A program made the translations under genes and the position numbers. Shown here one piece after another: positions 6,329 through 14,276 of a stretch of 18,585 nt of DNA. Source of the DNA: an uncultured Clostridia bacterium (lineage in GTDB: Bacteria > Bacillota > Clostridia > Christensenellales > UBA1242); the NCBI GenBank assembly GCA_947303145.1, contig CAMYXB010000010.1:1-18585 (forward strand), given 5' to 3'. The stretch's first letter is position 1, and every line of letters begins with the position of its first letter. The notes below the pieces were generated by a model. That model saw only the letters and a list, made by a program, of their open reading frames with translations, ran no database searches and was not told where the DNA came from.

Positions 6329-7867
6329 TTATTTCGCTACATCAGACGCTCGGGTCTCTCTTATAACATTGACCTTGATTTGCCCCGGATATTGCAATTC
6401 ATTTTCTATCTTCCTTGCAATATCTTTGGCTAAGAAAACCATGGTTTCATCATTGATTTCTTCTGGCTTGAACATTATCCTTATTTCTCTACCTGCCTGA
6501 ATGGCGTAAGCCTTGTCAACACCTTTGAATGACTTTGCAATATTTTCTAGGTTTTCCAGCCTCTTGATATATGCATCAAGGAGTTCTCTTCTGGCACCCG
6601 GTCTACTGCTGGATATGGCATCGGCTGTCTGCACAATCACCGCCTCAAGCGAATTGAATGGGACATCGCCATGATGAGCCTCAATACAATGAATTACCTC
6701 AGGGGTTTCCTTATACTTTTTAGCGAGCTCTACACCAATGGATACATGCGTGCCCTCTTGCTCATGGTCGAGAGCCTTGCCCAAATCATGCAGAAGACCA
6801 CCTATCTTGGCTATCTTGACGTTGGCCCCCAGTTCCCCAGCAATAAGTCCAGCCAAATGGCAGACCTCAAGGCTATGTTTTAGGGCATTCTGTCCATAAC
6901 TTGTCCTATACTTTAGTCTACCAAGCACTTTGATAATCTCTGGGTGTATGCCAATGATTCCAGCCTCATAGACAGCGTTCTCTCCAGCCTCTTTAATGGT
7001 GGACTCTACATCTTTTTGTGCCTTTTCCACCAGTTCTTCTATCTTGGCAGGGTGAATTCTGCCGTCTAATATAAGTTTCTCCAAAGCGACACGAGCGATT
7101 TCCCTTCTAACTGGGTCAAATCCAGACAAAACCACCGCCTCTGGAGTATCATCAATAATAAGATCCACACCCGTAGCATTTTCTATGGCTCGAATATTCC
7201 TACCCTCTCTTCCAATAATTCTTCCCTTTAGTTCCTCATTAGGAAGGGGCACCACAGTCACTGTAATCTCTTGAGCAATATTAGTGACACATTTTTGAAC
7301 GGCAAGAGTGACTATTTCTCTTGCTTTTTTCTCGGCACTTTCAGTGGCCTCTTCTTCTATTTGCCTTATTTTAGAGGCACAGTCATGCTTGGCCTGCTCT
7401 GTGAATAGTTCAATCAAGTGATTTTTGGCTTCCTCTCTAGTGTAGCCAGCCACACGCTCTAATTCTCTGCTTATTTTTTCATTAGCCTGATTTAATGATT
7501 CCTCTTTTTCTTTGACCTCTTTCATAGCAAGGTCGAGAGATTCAACCTTCTTGTCTATGCCCTCTTCTTTCCTTGCCAAAGTCTCTTCTTTAATAATTAG
7601 TCTGTTTTCAGACTTGGAAATCTCTGCATATCTCTCTGCGATTTCAGCATCGCATCTCTCTTTCAAAGCATGAATTTCCTCTTTTGCCTCAAGCAAGGCC
7701 TCCTTTTTGGCTGTCTTGGCCTCTGCATAAGCATTCTCCAAGATTCTGGCTGCACTAGTCTTTGATTGATTATTCTTTCTAGACACGACGAAAATGCCCA
7801 CGCCTATGCCTAGTCCAATACAAAGAATACATGCAACTATCAGCACGATAATTGATGTTGTAGTCAT
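6329..7867 (-). CDS. rny: Ribonuclease Y
   Basis: 512 aa, typical RNase Y length. This membrane-anchored endoribonuclease initiates mRNA decay in Gram-positive bacteria. The order of parts is as expected: an N-terminal TM helix (about 5-28), a long charged coiled coil rich in Glu, Lys and Ala (about 38-195), a KH RNA-binding domain with GRIIGREGRNIRAIE (215-229), and an HD domain with His331, the LLHDLGK motif (His360-Asp361) and downstream EAHHGD and QTADAIS. The ATG at 7867 has AAGGA six bases upstream. It stands alone between its own promoter and terminator. Nothing unusual in the protein. Confidence 0.98.
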   Translation of the reverse strand: MTTTSIIVLIVACILCIGLGIGVGIFVVSRKNNQSKTSAARILENAYAEAKTAKKEALLEAKEEIHALKERCDAEIAERYAEISKSENRLIIKEETLARKEEGIDKKVESLDLAMKEVKEKEESLNQANEKISRELERVAGYTREEAKNHLIELFTEQAKHDCASKIRQIEEEATESAEKKAREIVTLAVQKCVTNIAQEITVTVVPLPNEELKGRIIGREGRNIRAIENATGVDLIIDDTPEAVVLSGFDPVRREIARVALEKLILDGRIHPAKIEELVEKAQKDVESTIKEAGENAVYEAGIIGIHPEIIKVLGRLKYRTSYGQNALKHSLEVCHLAGLIAGELGANVKIAKIGGLLHDLGKALDHEQEGTHVSIGVELAKKYKETPEVIHCIEAHHGDVPFNSLEAVIVQTADAISSSRPGARRELLDAYIKRLENLENIAKSFKGVDKAYAIQAGREIRIMFKPEEINDETMVFLAKDIARKIENELQYPGQIKVNVIRETRASDVAK

Positions 7868-7989
7868 TGTGTATCCTTCTTTTACATAAAATTATCAAAA
7901 AATATATAGAAATGTTATAACAAACAAGTGTAGCAAAAGTATATAATATGATAAAATGTTTCAAACATAAATAATTCTTTGACAAATAT

Positions 7990-8018
7990 ATTTTAACAAC
8001 ATATAAAGGATATGTCAA
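7990..8018 (-). promoter_or_regulatory. Sigma-A promoter of rny
   Basis: On the minus strand: -35 TTGACA (8013-8018), 17-bp spacer, -10 TAAAAT (7990-7995). Predicted transcription start is near 7983, giving a 5' UTR of about 115 bases before the ATG at 7867. It lies in the gap between thiI and rny, where no strong terminator for thiI is visible. Confidence 0.75.
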
Positions 8019-8108
8019 ACAAATATAAGGCAGAATTTGGAATAAAATAATATTTTTTTGTTATAAAAAACTTTTTTCACACACAATAATTATGACTATA
8101 AGTGCTTT

Positions 8109-9269
8109 TTACATTTTTATTTCGATGACTTCTACATTGTTTATAGCGTCATTTATGAGGGTTTCTCTATCTAGCAAAGACTCGTTTTTTATTATTTTAT
8201 CAAGTTTTGGATGTGTGACTGGATTTTTGGGCAAAAATACACTGCAACAATCTTCATACGGCAAGATAGACACATCATAAGTCCCAATTTTTTCGGATAA
8301 TGAGGATATTTCTATCTTATCAAACGCGATAAGAGGTCTAAATATAGGTAGAGTCTTGCTCATGAGATTGGTCGCAGTCATGCCTTCCACAGTCTGCGAT
8401 GCCACTTGACCAAGATTTTCTCCTGTGATAATGCAAGAAGAGCCGGTCTTAATGGCCACACGCTCGGCAATATCCATCATAAATCTTCTAACCAAAGTCA
8501 CCATATATTCTTGGTCGCACAATTTGTGGATTTCTTCTTGAATCTTGGTGAATGGAATGACATATAGATTGATATTTCCAGTGTATTTTTTTATTATATG
8601 GGCGAGGTCAATTACTTTTTGTTTGGCTTGCTCGCTAGTATAAGGATAACTATGGAAATGTATGGCATCAATAGACAAACCCCTCTTTGCCATCATAAAG
8701 CCAGCCACTGGGCTATCTATTCCGCCACTTAAAAGTAGCATTCCTTTGCCACTAGTGGATACAGGCATGCCACCTAGGCATGGAATTTTATCACAAAAGA
8801 CATATGTCTTGCCATTTTGTCTAATGTCCACATATATAGTCTTTTCAGGATTGTGCACATCAACCATAGAGCCAATATTGTTATCGAGCACGACTTGACC
8901 TAAAAGTTTTGAAAGTTCTACAGATTGTAGAGGAAAAGTTTTGTCCGCTCTTTTAGTCTCAATTTTGAAAGATTTTGTGCCAATAGAGATTTTAGAACAA
9001 GCCTCTTTTATATTTTCAAGAGATGTAGTCACCTCATATGCTACGCTTAAAGACACAAGTCCAAATACCGTCATAATGGTGCTAATAATGTCCTCTTTAT
9101 CGAGAATGTCAAAATCAGAAACTAAGAATCTGCCAGAAATTCTCTCAAGTTTTAGGTTAAACTTATTTAGCCTTCTTTTTAGATTCTTGAAGAGTGTATT
9201 TTCAAAAAAGGAATAGTTTTTCCCTTTCAAAAATATTTCACCAAATCTTACTAATATTACTTCTTTCAT
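8109..9269 (-). CDS. thiI: tRNA 4-thiouridine synthase ThiI (short form, no rhodanese domain)
   Basis: 386 aa. ThiI adenylates U8 of tRNA and inserts sulfur to make s4U; in some bacteria it also supports thiamine thiazole synthesis. An N-terminal ferredoxin-like part is followed by a THUMP domain (about 60-165), then a PP-loop ATPase domain with SGGIDSP at 181-187. A later block, ILPYEDCCSVFLPKNPVTHP, is typical of the family. The C-terminal rhodanese domain of E. coli ThiI is absent, as in Bacillus, where sulfur comes directly from a partner desulfurase. The ATG at 9269 has GGAG five bases upstream. The gene starts 10 bases after the desulfurase gene, so the pair is an operon. Confidence 0.97.
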   Translation of the reverse strand: MKEVILVRFGEIFLKGKNYSFFENTLFKNLKRRLNKFNLKLERISGRFLVSDFDILDKEDIISTIMTVFGLVSLSVAYEVTTSLENIKEACSKISIGTKSFKIETKRADKTFPLQSVELSKLLGQVVLDNNIGSMVDVHNPEKTIYVDIRQNGKTYVFCDKIPCLGGMPVSTSGKGMLLLSGGIDSPVAGFMMAKRGLSIDAIHFHSYPYTSEQAKQKVIDLAHIIKKYTGNINLYVIPFTKIQEEIHKLCDQEYMVTLVRRFMMDIAERVAIKTGSSCIITGENLGQVASQTVEGMTATNLMSKTLPIFRPLIAFDKIEISSLSEKIGTYDVSILPYEDCCSVFLPKNPVTHPKLDKIIKNESLLDRETLINDAINNVEVIEIKM

Positions 9270-9279
9270 GTTATCTCCA

Positions 9280-10404
9280 TCATGTATTTATTTTTTCAAA
9301 ATACTTATCAAGGGCAGAGATGAGAGAATCTATGTGTTCTTTAGTATTCTCATCAAACAGACTTATCCTTATGGCGCCCAGTATTTCATCTTTTGTATAT
9401 CCCATTTCTTGAAGAACTCTATTGCCCACTTTTTTTGAAGAACAAGCCGAACCTGTGCCCACCAATATTCCCCTTGAACTAAGGAATCTTTGAATGGTCT
9501 CTCCTCTGTTGCCCTTGAATAATAAGGAAATGATGTAGGGTGAGCCGTCTTTGCATGAAGTCACTATAACGTTCTTATACTTTTTTACTCTCTCTAAAAG
9601 ATAATTTTTTATTTCCTCTGCCTTTTTGTAGTTTTGTTCTAAATTATTCATTCTCATTTCAAGGGCTTTTTGGAATGACAATACAGCGCTAGCATTCACA
9701 GTGCCAGACCTTATGCCATACTCCTGCCCACCGCCAAAATATGTGGGCTTGAGATTCACATTTGATGACACATACAATGCTCCACAGCCCTTTAATCCAC
9801 CTATTTTATGTGATGACATTGAGAGTAAATCTATGTGACATTTTTTTACGTCAATAGAGATTTTTCCAAGTGCCTGCACACCATCGACATGAATTATGGC
9901 TTTGGGGGACTTGGCTTTAACTATGTGGGCTATTTTTTCTATATCATTTATGGCTCCGGTCTCATTGCTCACTAGCATGGTGGATATAAAGCAGACTTCA
10001 CTGTCACACATATTATCTAAGGCGTCATAGTCCACCTGTCCATTTCTTTGAATGGGGATAAAATCTACATTATATCCTTGTGATTTAAGAAATATGGCTG
10101 TGTTATACACCGAAGGGTGTTCACCTGATGAGAACAAGAATCTCTTATTCTTCATTTGAGATGAACCCAGTATAGCTATATTGTTAGCCTCAGTGGCCCC
10201 AGATGTGAAAATTATTCTGTCTCCTTCTCTACCACCAATAATGGACAAAAAATATCTCCTCGCTTCATCTACTCTTTTGCTTAAATCAAAAGATTCTTGA
10301 TATATGGCGGAGATGTTAAAGTATTCTTCACGACTCTCATGTGAGAATTTTTCTACTACTTCATCATATGGCTTCGTTGTGCCTGCATTGTCTAGATATA
10401 CCAT
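9280..10404 (-). CDS. Cysteine desulfurase (NifS/IscS family, NifZ-like)
   Basis: 374 aa, PLP-dependent class V aminotransferase fold. It removes sulfur from cysteine as an enzyme persulfide. Visible landmarks: YLDNAGTT at the N-terminus, SGATEANN (68-75), His96, HVDGVQALGK (172-181), the PLP lysine Lys200 in SSHKIGGLKG, and the catalytic Cys321 in GTGSACSSKK. Its position directly ahead of thiI, 10 bases apart, matches the Bacillus NifZ-ThiI pair, so its main client is probably ThiI and tRNA thiolation rather than Fe-S assembly; that is inference from context. No ribosome-binding site precedes the ATG, and the promoter at 10412-10440 predicts transcription starting at the ATG itself. Confidence 0.95.
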   Translation of the reverse strand: MVYLDNAGTTKPYDEVVEKFSHESREEYFNISAIYQESFDLSKRVDEARRYFLSIIGGREGDRIIFTSGATEANNIAILGSSQMKNKRFLFSSGEHPSVYNTAIFLKSQGYNVDFIPIQRNGQVDYDALDNMCDSEVCFISTMLVSNETGAINDIEKIAHIVKAKSPKAIIHVDGVQALGKISIDVKKCHIDLLSMSSHKIGGLKGCGALYVSSNVNLKPTYFGGGQEYGIRSGTVNASAVLSFQKALEMRMNNLEQNYKKAEEIKNYLLERVKKYKNVIVTSCKDGSPYIISLLFKGNRGETIQRFLSSRGILVGTGSACSSKKVGNRVLQEMGYTKDEILGAIRISLFDENTKEHIDSLISALDKYFEKINT

Positions 10405-10411
10405 AGATGAA

Positions 10412-10440
10412 ATTATATACTTTTATGGCCAATCTGTCAA
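10412..10440 (-). promoter_or_regulatory. Perfect-consensus sigma-A promoter of the desulfurase-thiI operon
   Basis: On the minus strand: -35 TTGACA (10435-10440), 17-bp spacer, -10 TATAAT (10412-10417), identical to consensus. The -10 box ends 7 bases before the ATG at 10404, so the expected start of transcription is at or within a base of that codon. A second TTGACA copy lies 10 bp upstream (10445-10450). Confidence 0.85.
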
Positions 10441-10451
10441 CCTGTGTCAAA

Positions 10452-10480
10452 AGAAATAACACGAACTGCTATCGTGTTAT
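10452..10480 (-). terminator. Terminator of the pheST operon
   Basis: On the minus strand ATAACACGA (10472-10480) pairs exactly with TCGTGTTAT (10456-10464), loop of 7, followed by a T-rich tail (TTCTTTTG). It begins 8 bases after the last pheT stop and runs straight into the next operon's promoter. Confidence 0.75.
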
Positions 10481-10488
10481 CTCTAAAA

Positions 10489-10938
10489 TTATAACTTTAG
10501 TTTTATATTATTTGCCTCAAATGTAGAAATAACAAGTGAGTGAAATGTCTCTATATCTTCACTGGTCAAGGTTCTGTCTAGGCTATTTACCTCATAATGA
10601 AGCGTATAACTAAGGTTGCCATTCTTGTTATCAAACACGTCAAGCAATGAAACGGCATAATTTAAGTCAGTTTTTAGGCTATTTGCCACGATTATTATGT
10701 CTCTGTAGTGCATGTTTGACGGAATAACGAAGTTAAAATCTAGTTTAGTAGTAGGATATTTGCTTATCTTATCAAACTTTGTATCCAGAGTTTTGGCTTT
10801 AGATATAATGGAATAATCTAGCTCAAATCCGCAAACAGTGCACTCTTCTGCAAGAAGTTGTGACGACTTGTAATCGAGAGTAAATAAGTCTCCCACACAC
10901 TCGTCTTCCACATAGACTTTGTAATAATTCTTATCTAT
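10489..10938 (-). pseudogene. pheT: C-terminal part of PheT (FDX-ACB domain), beyond an in-frame TAA
   Basis: 149 codons in the same reading frame as the upstream 640-codon pheT part, directly after the TAA at 10939-10941. No frameshift is needed. The end, KYPTTKLDFNFVIPSN through DRTLTSEDIETFHSLV, is a clear FDX-ACB anticodon-binding domain, the normal C-terminus of the PheRS beta chain. Adding 640, the stop codon and 149 gives about 790 residues, the usual PheT length. A GTG at 10909-10911 could open a 140-aa ORF, but no ribosome site precedes it, and it would begin mid-domain. The domain sequence itself shows no further stops or shifts, so the interruption is recent, recoded, or a sequencing or assembly error. 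Confidence 0.85.
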
Positions 10939-12861
10939 TTAGTAGTCTATATCGCACTCGCATGGAATTAAGTCAAACTTTACTTTTAGCACGTATTCAA
11001 AGAGATATTCGAGTATTGATTTTGCTTTAAGCATCTCCTTGGAGACATCTCCCTTTTCGTTGTATAAAACTACGCCAAGATGTTTCCTCTCATCAATAAG
11101 ATTGTCACTTGTCTTGCCTATAGCCACTCGGCCTATCTCAAATGTCCCGATTTGGTCATAGTATCCCTTATTGTCATATATCACTTTGACAAGGCTAGGA
11201 ATAATAGTAGAGCGAATTTTGTCATTTTCTTTGGTTATAGAATTGACTATTCTGCAATGACTTATAGGCGAGATATTTAGTGCATGACAAGTGGCCATGT
11301 CATACCAAATATACGAGTGTGTTTCGTTGAGATTATATCTATCAGCAAGGGCGTATTTGGTGTCATATTCCATCTTCACCGCTCTATCCAGTATAGATGG
11401 CTTAAGTGGTTGCTTGATAGATTGTGGAATAATGTTGTCATATCCATATATCCTAGTCACTTCTTCCACAAGGTCGGCTTTGCCATTGATGTCCTTTGTG
11501 GCTCTAAATGTAGGCACAAGGAACGTGTATTTTCCATTATTATTTTCAAGCAGTTCGAACTCTAAACTAGTCAAAATGTTAAGAATGGTTTTTTCTTCAA
11601 TATCTTGTCCTATGAACTTGTCGATATAATCTTTAGATATTTCTATCTCCAGTCTGTCATAGTGCTTGTTATAAATATCGGTTATATTAGAAGAGATAAC
11701 TGCGCCCTCGTCTTCCCTTTTGATAAGATAAACATATCTAAGTAGTGCGGTTAGAGTGAGTTCTGGATCAAGCGACTTCTCATATCTAGCACTGGCTTCC
11801 GTCCTCATACCAAGGCCGAGTGCTGTGGTCCTCACCTTGTAGGCATCAAAGCAAGCCGATTCTATTAGCACAGATGTGGTAGTGTTTGTAATTTCGCTGT
11901 TTTCACCGCCCATTATGCCGGCCAGTGCTACGACATTGGAATTGGTGGAAATGACCATAGTATCTTTTTTGAGACTTCTATCAGTCTCGTCCAAAGTCCT
12001 AAATGTTGTGTCGCTTGAGAGATTGTAGACGTCTATTTTTTTCACAATATCTCCGTCAAATGCGTGCATGGGCTGACCCAGTTCCAGCATAACATAATTG
12101 GTGACATCTGCAAGCAAGTTTATCCCCCTCATGCCGCAATAAAATAGTCTAATCTGCATATTAAGACTAGATGTTTTCTTGGTGACATTGGACATTTTAG
12201 CGCTGGTGTATCTGTAGCAATCTGGTGTGGAGACATTGACCTCAATTCCCTCTTTATTGGAAAAATCTTCTAATTTTTGCACGTCAAGAGGTTTGAGCGG
12301 TCTGCCGGTTAAAGCAGATATTTCTCTTGCTATGCCATATTGCCCCCATAAGTCAGGTCTATTGGTGAGAGATTTGTTGTCAATTTCAAATATAGTGTCC
12401 TCTATGTCAAGTATTTCCTTTATGTCTATTCCTATTTTGGTGTCATCAGTCAGTTCTACTATGCCAGTGTGGTCTGCAGAAATGCCTATCTCATCTCCAC
12501 CACAGCACATGCCATAACTATCTAGTCCTGCAAGAGTGGCCTTGTTGATAGTTATATCTCCCAGTTTTGCGCCAATTTTGGCTAAAGCGGTGACAAGGCC
12601 AACACGCACGTTGGGGGCTCCACAGACTATCTGCAGTGGCTCACTATCTCCTGCATCTACTTTAAGAAGATGTAATTTTTTACTATTTTCTACTGGCTCT
12701 ACAGAGAGTATTCTGGCAGTCACTACACCAGAGATGTCTCTTCCTTTGTGTTCCACTCCCTCCACTTCCGCCACTGCCATAGTGAATTTGGAGATAAGGT
12801 CGTCTATATCTATGCCATCTAGGTCTACGAAATCTTTTATCCAGTTAATTGATACTTTCAT
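10939..12861 (-). CDS. pheT: Phenylalanine--tRNA ligase beta subunit, 640 codons up to an in-frame stop
   Basis: Beta chain of the (alpha-beta)2 phenylalanyl-tRNA synthetase. Domains present: an N-terminal EMAP/OB tRNA-binding fold (about 40-150, VVTARILSVEPVENSKKLHL), the B3/B4 editing region (about 210-390, including NLLADVTNYVMLELGQPMHAFD), the B5 domain, and the synthetase-like core with KADLVEEVTRIYGYDNI (about 468-484). The ATG at 12861 has GAGGG six bases upstream and lies 9 bases after the pheS stop. Translation stops at TAA (10939-10941), inside the last part of the core, so the FDX-ACB domain at 10489-10938 is cut off. All other conserved parts look intact. PheT is normally essential, so the stop is suspicious. 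Confidence 0.95.
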   Translation of the reverse strand: MKVSINWIKDFVDLDGIDIDDLISKFTMAVAEVEGVEHKGRDISGVVTARILSVEPVENSKKLHLLKVDAGDSEPLQIVCGAPNVRVGLVTALAKIGAKLGDITINKATLAGLDSYGMCCGGDEIGISADHTGIVELTDDTKIGIDIKEILDIEDTIFEIDNKSLTNRPDLWGQYGIAREISALTGRPLKPLDVQKLEDFSNKEGIEVNVSTPDCYRYTSAKMSNVTKKTSSLNMQIRLFYCGMRGINLLADVTNYVMLELGQPMHAFDGDIVKKIDVYNLSSDTTFRTLDETDRSLKKDTMVISTNSNVVALAGIMGGENSEITNTTTSVLIESACFDAYKVRTTALGLGMRTEASARYEKSLDPELTLTALLRYVYLIKREDEGAVISSNITDIYNKHYDRLEIEISKDYIDKFIGQDIEEKTILNILTSLEFELLENNNGKYTFLVPTFRATKDINGKADLVEEVTRIYGYDNIIPQSIKQPLKPSILDRAVKMEYDTKYALADRYNLNETHSYIWYDMATCHALNISPISHCRIVNSITKENDKIRSTIIPSLVKVIYDNKGYYDQIGTFEIGRVAIGKTSDNLIDERKHLGVVLYNEKGDVSKEMLKAKSILEYLFEYVLKVKFDLIPCECDIDY

Positions 12862-12870
12862 GTTCTTCCC

Positions 12871-13896
12871 TCACTTTATTCCTGCTTGAGATAATGCCCT
12901 TATATTGCCAGAATTAAGCAATCTTATCTCAGTTATGTCATAATTCATCATGGCGAGCCTAGAAAAGCCTAGTCCGAAGGCAAATCCTCTATATTCTTCA
13001 GGATTTATCCTGCCCATTTCTAGCACCCTCGGGTGAATCATGCCACATGGGCAAAGTTCTATCCACCCAGAGTGCTTGCAAACTCTACAGCCCTCTCCAT
13101 CACAATATGGACAGGAAATATCTAGTTCAAAACCCGGCTCAACAAATGGGAAAAACCCCGGTCTAAGTCTAACATTTATCTCTTTACCAAATACTCTAGT
13201 GAGCATTTCTTTCATGAAATATATGAGGTTGGAGATGGAAACATCTTTGTCTATCATCATACCTTCAATTTGGAAAAATGTGTTCTCATGACTAGCGTCA
13301 AGTTCCTCATTCCTAAAGCATCTTCCCGGGAAAATGGCCTTGAGTGGAGCACCATACTTTCGCATAATTCTATTTTGAGCAGCGGAAGTGTGTGTTTTGA
13401 GCACTTGTCCATTGTCGAGATAGAATGTGTCTTGCATATCTCTTGCAGGGTGATTCTTCGGCACATTGACTGCTTCAAAATTGTTGTATTCTGTCTCTAT
13501 CTCATATCCGTCCTCTACAGTGAAGCCCATGCTGGTGAAAATCTCCACCACTCTGTTTTGAATAATGGTGATGGGGTGCAGGCTGCCTCTCTTCTCTGTT
13601 GATGGAATGGTGAGGTCTAGAGTGGGCGTAGATTGCACTCTTTTATTTAGTTTAGCCTCAGCTATTGCCACTTCTCTGTCATGAATGAGAGATTGCAGTT
13701 TCTCTTTTAGAGAATTCATCTTCATGCCAAATTCCTTCTTTTTTTCTACAGCCAAATCTTTCATTATTTTCATTTTTTCGGCTATTTTGCCATTTTTGCC
13801 GAAATATTCTGCATAAAAAGCACCCAGAGAGTCACTGGTCTGTGTGTTTTGTATGTCATTTTCTGCTGCTAATAACATTTCATCTAATTCGTCCAT
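12871..13896 (-). CDS. pheS: Phenylalanine--tRNA ligase alpha subunit
   Basis: 341 aa catalytic subunit of PheRS, class II. An N-terminal helical coiled coil (1-90) is followed by the catalytic core with motif 2 at CFRNEELDASHENTFFQIEG (193-212) and motif 3 at FAFGLGFSRLAMMNYDI (305-321). A four-cysteine knuckle, CPYCDGEGCRVC (262-273), just before the second half of the core is common in clostridial PheS and may bind zinc. The reading frame is open upstream to 13956, but that reaches into the T-box terminator. The ATG at 13896 has a strong AAAGGAG five bases before it and gives the standard N-terminus. First gene of the pheST operon. Confidence 0.97.
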   Translation of the reverse strand: MDELDEMLLAAENDIQNTQTSDSLGAFYAEYFGKNGKIAEKMKIMKDLAVEKKKEFGMKMNSLKEKLQSLIHDREVAIAEAKLNKRVQSTPTLDLTIPSTEKRGSLHPITIIQNRVVEIFTSMGFTVEDGYEIETEYNNFEAVNVPKNHPARDMQDTFYLDNGQVLKTHTSAAQNRIMRKYGAPLKAIFPGRCFRNEELDASHENTFFQIEGMMIDKDVSISNLIYFMKEMLTRVFGKEINVRLRPGFFPFVEPGFELDISCPYCDGEGCRVCKHSGWIELCPCGMIHPRVLEMGRINPEEYRGFAFGLGFSRLAMMNYDITEIRLLNSGNIRALSQAGIK

Positions 13897-13914
13897 ATTT
13901 TCTCCTTTAATTTG

Positions 13915-13946
13915 AAAAAGCCCTAGTGACAAAAAGTCATTAGGGC
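13915..13946 (-). terminator. T-box regulated terminator
   Basis: On the minus strand GCCCTAATGAC (13936-13946) pairs with GTCACTAGGGC (13920-13930) across TTTTT, with one mismatch, followed by a T5 run (13915-13919). The pheS ribosome site begins 8 bases after it. Confidence 0.88.
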
Positions 13947-14171
13947 GAGTTTCCACGCGATACCACCTAATTTCAGCCTACATAGGCCCTCATTATACGC
14001 TATGACGGGCGCACCCGCTATGTGCTACTTAGTTTCACACTAGGGCTAGAAAGTGAATTCGACATCACACCACAATGCACCCCTTACAGCGTCAACTCCA
14101 TGTTGAGGTGTGCTCTCTGTAATGTGGCGATATGTGACATCTACTAGTCTTTCATCATCGCTTTTATTGAC
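13915..14171 (-). promoter_or_regulatory. T-box leader riboswitch, Phe-specific, upstream of pheST
   Basis: Stem I base pairs GAAAG (about 14150) with CTTTC (about 14050). The specifier UUC (Phe) is at 14055-14057 within GAATTCAC. The T-box consensus reads TTAGGTGGTATCGCGTGG (13953-13970), with UGGU able to pair with the ACCA end of uncharged tRNA-Phe. The antiterminator pairs TTAGG (13966-13970) with CCTAA (13940-13944), excluding the terminator at 13915-13946. Low tRNA-Phe charging therefore raises pheST expression. Confidence 0.93.
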
Positions 14172-14178
14172 AAGCATA

Positions 14179-14207
14179 ATTTTATGCTTTATTACACTCT
14201 TTGTCAA
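14179..14207 (-). promoter_or_regulatory. Sigma-A promoter of the T-box/pheST operon
   Basis: On the minus strand: -35 TTGACA (14202-14207), 17-bp spacer, -10 TAAAAT (14179-14184); transcription would start near 14171, just ahead of Stem I. The -10 box sits inside an 8-2-8 palindrome (14172-14189), and the -35 is mirrored by TTGACAA on the other strand (14167-14173). Confidence 0.82.
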
Positions 14208-14276
14208 GCGATTTTTTAATATGGAATAGCGTAATTTGTTGTAGTGTGCCAAAGATAAGATGTGGATATGTAATAT

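Noticed and set aside
7779..8018. 79-aa minus-strand ORF over the rny leader
   Set aside because: It overlaps the rny start in another frame, has no ribosome site and no protein-like composition; it is a chance ORF in AT-rich DNA.
8019..8108. thiI terminator (A6/T6 hairpin near 8064-8075)
   Set aside because: The only pairing is A-run to T-run around one base, with no G/C stem; not a credible terminator.
10489..10911. A separate 140-aa gene starting at GTG 10911
   Set aside because: It begins mid-domain, has no ribosome site, and its frame joins pheT exactly across one TAA; it is the PheT C-terminus.
10939..10941. Reassigned stop codon (TAA read as sense)
   Set aside because: TAA ends several other genes here in the expected place (for example at 2160, 6329 and 8109), so global reassignment is not supported.
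11291..11629. 112-aa plus-strand ORF inside pheT, and similar long ORFs opposite rny, thiI and pheS
   Set aside because: All are antisense shadows of well-supported conserved genes, without ribosome sites or recognisable domains.
13897..13956. Extended pheS start at 13956
   Set aside because: The extra 20 codons lie in the T-box terminator and its flank; the ATG at 13896 has a strong ribosome site and gives the family's N-terminus.
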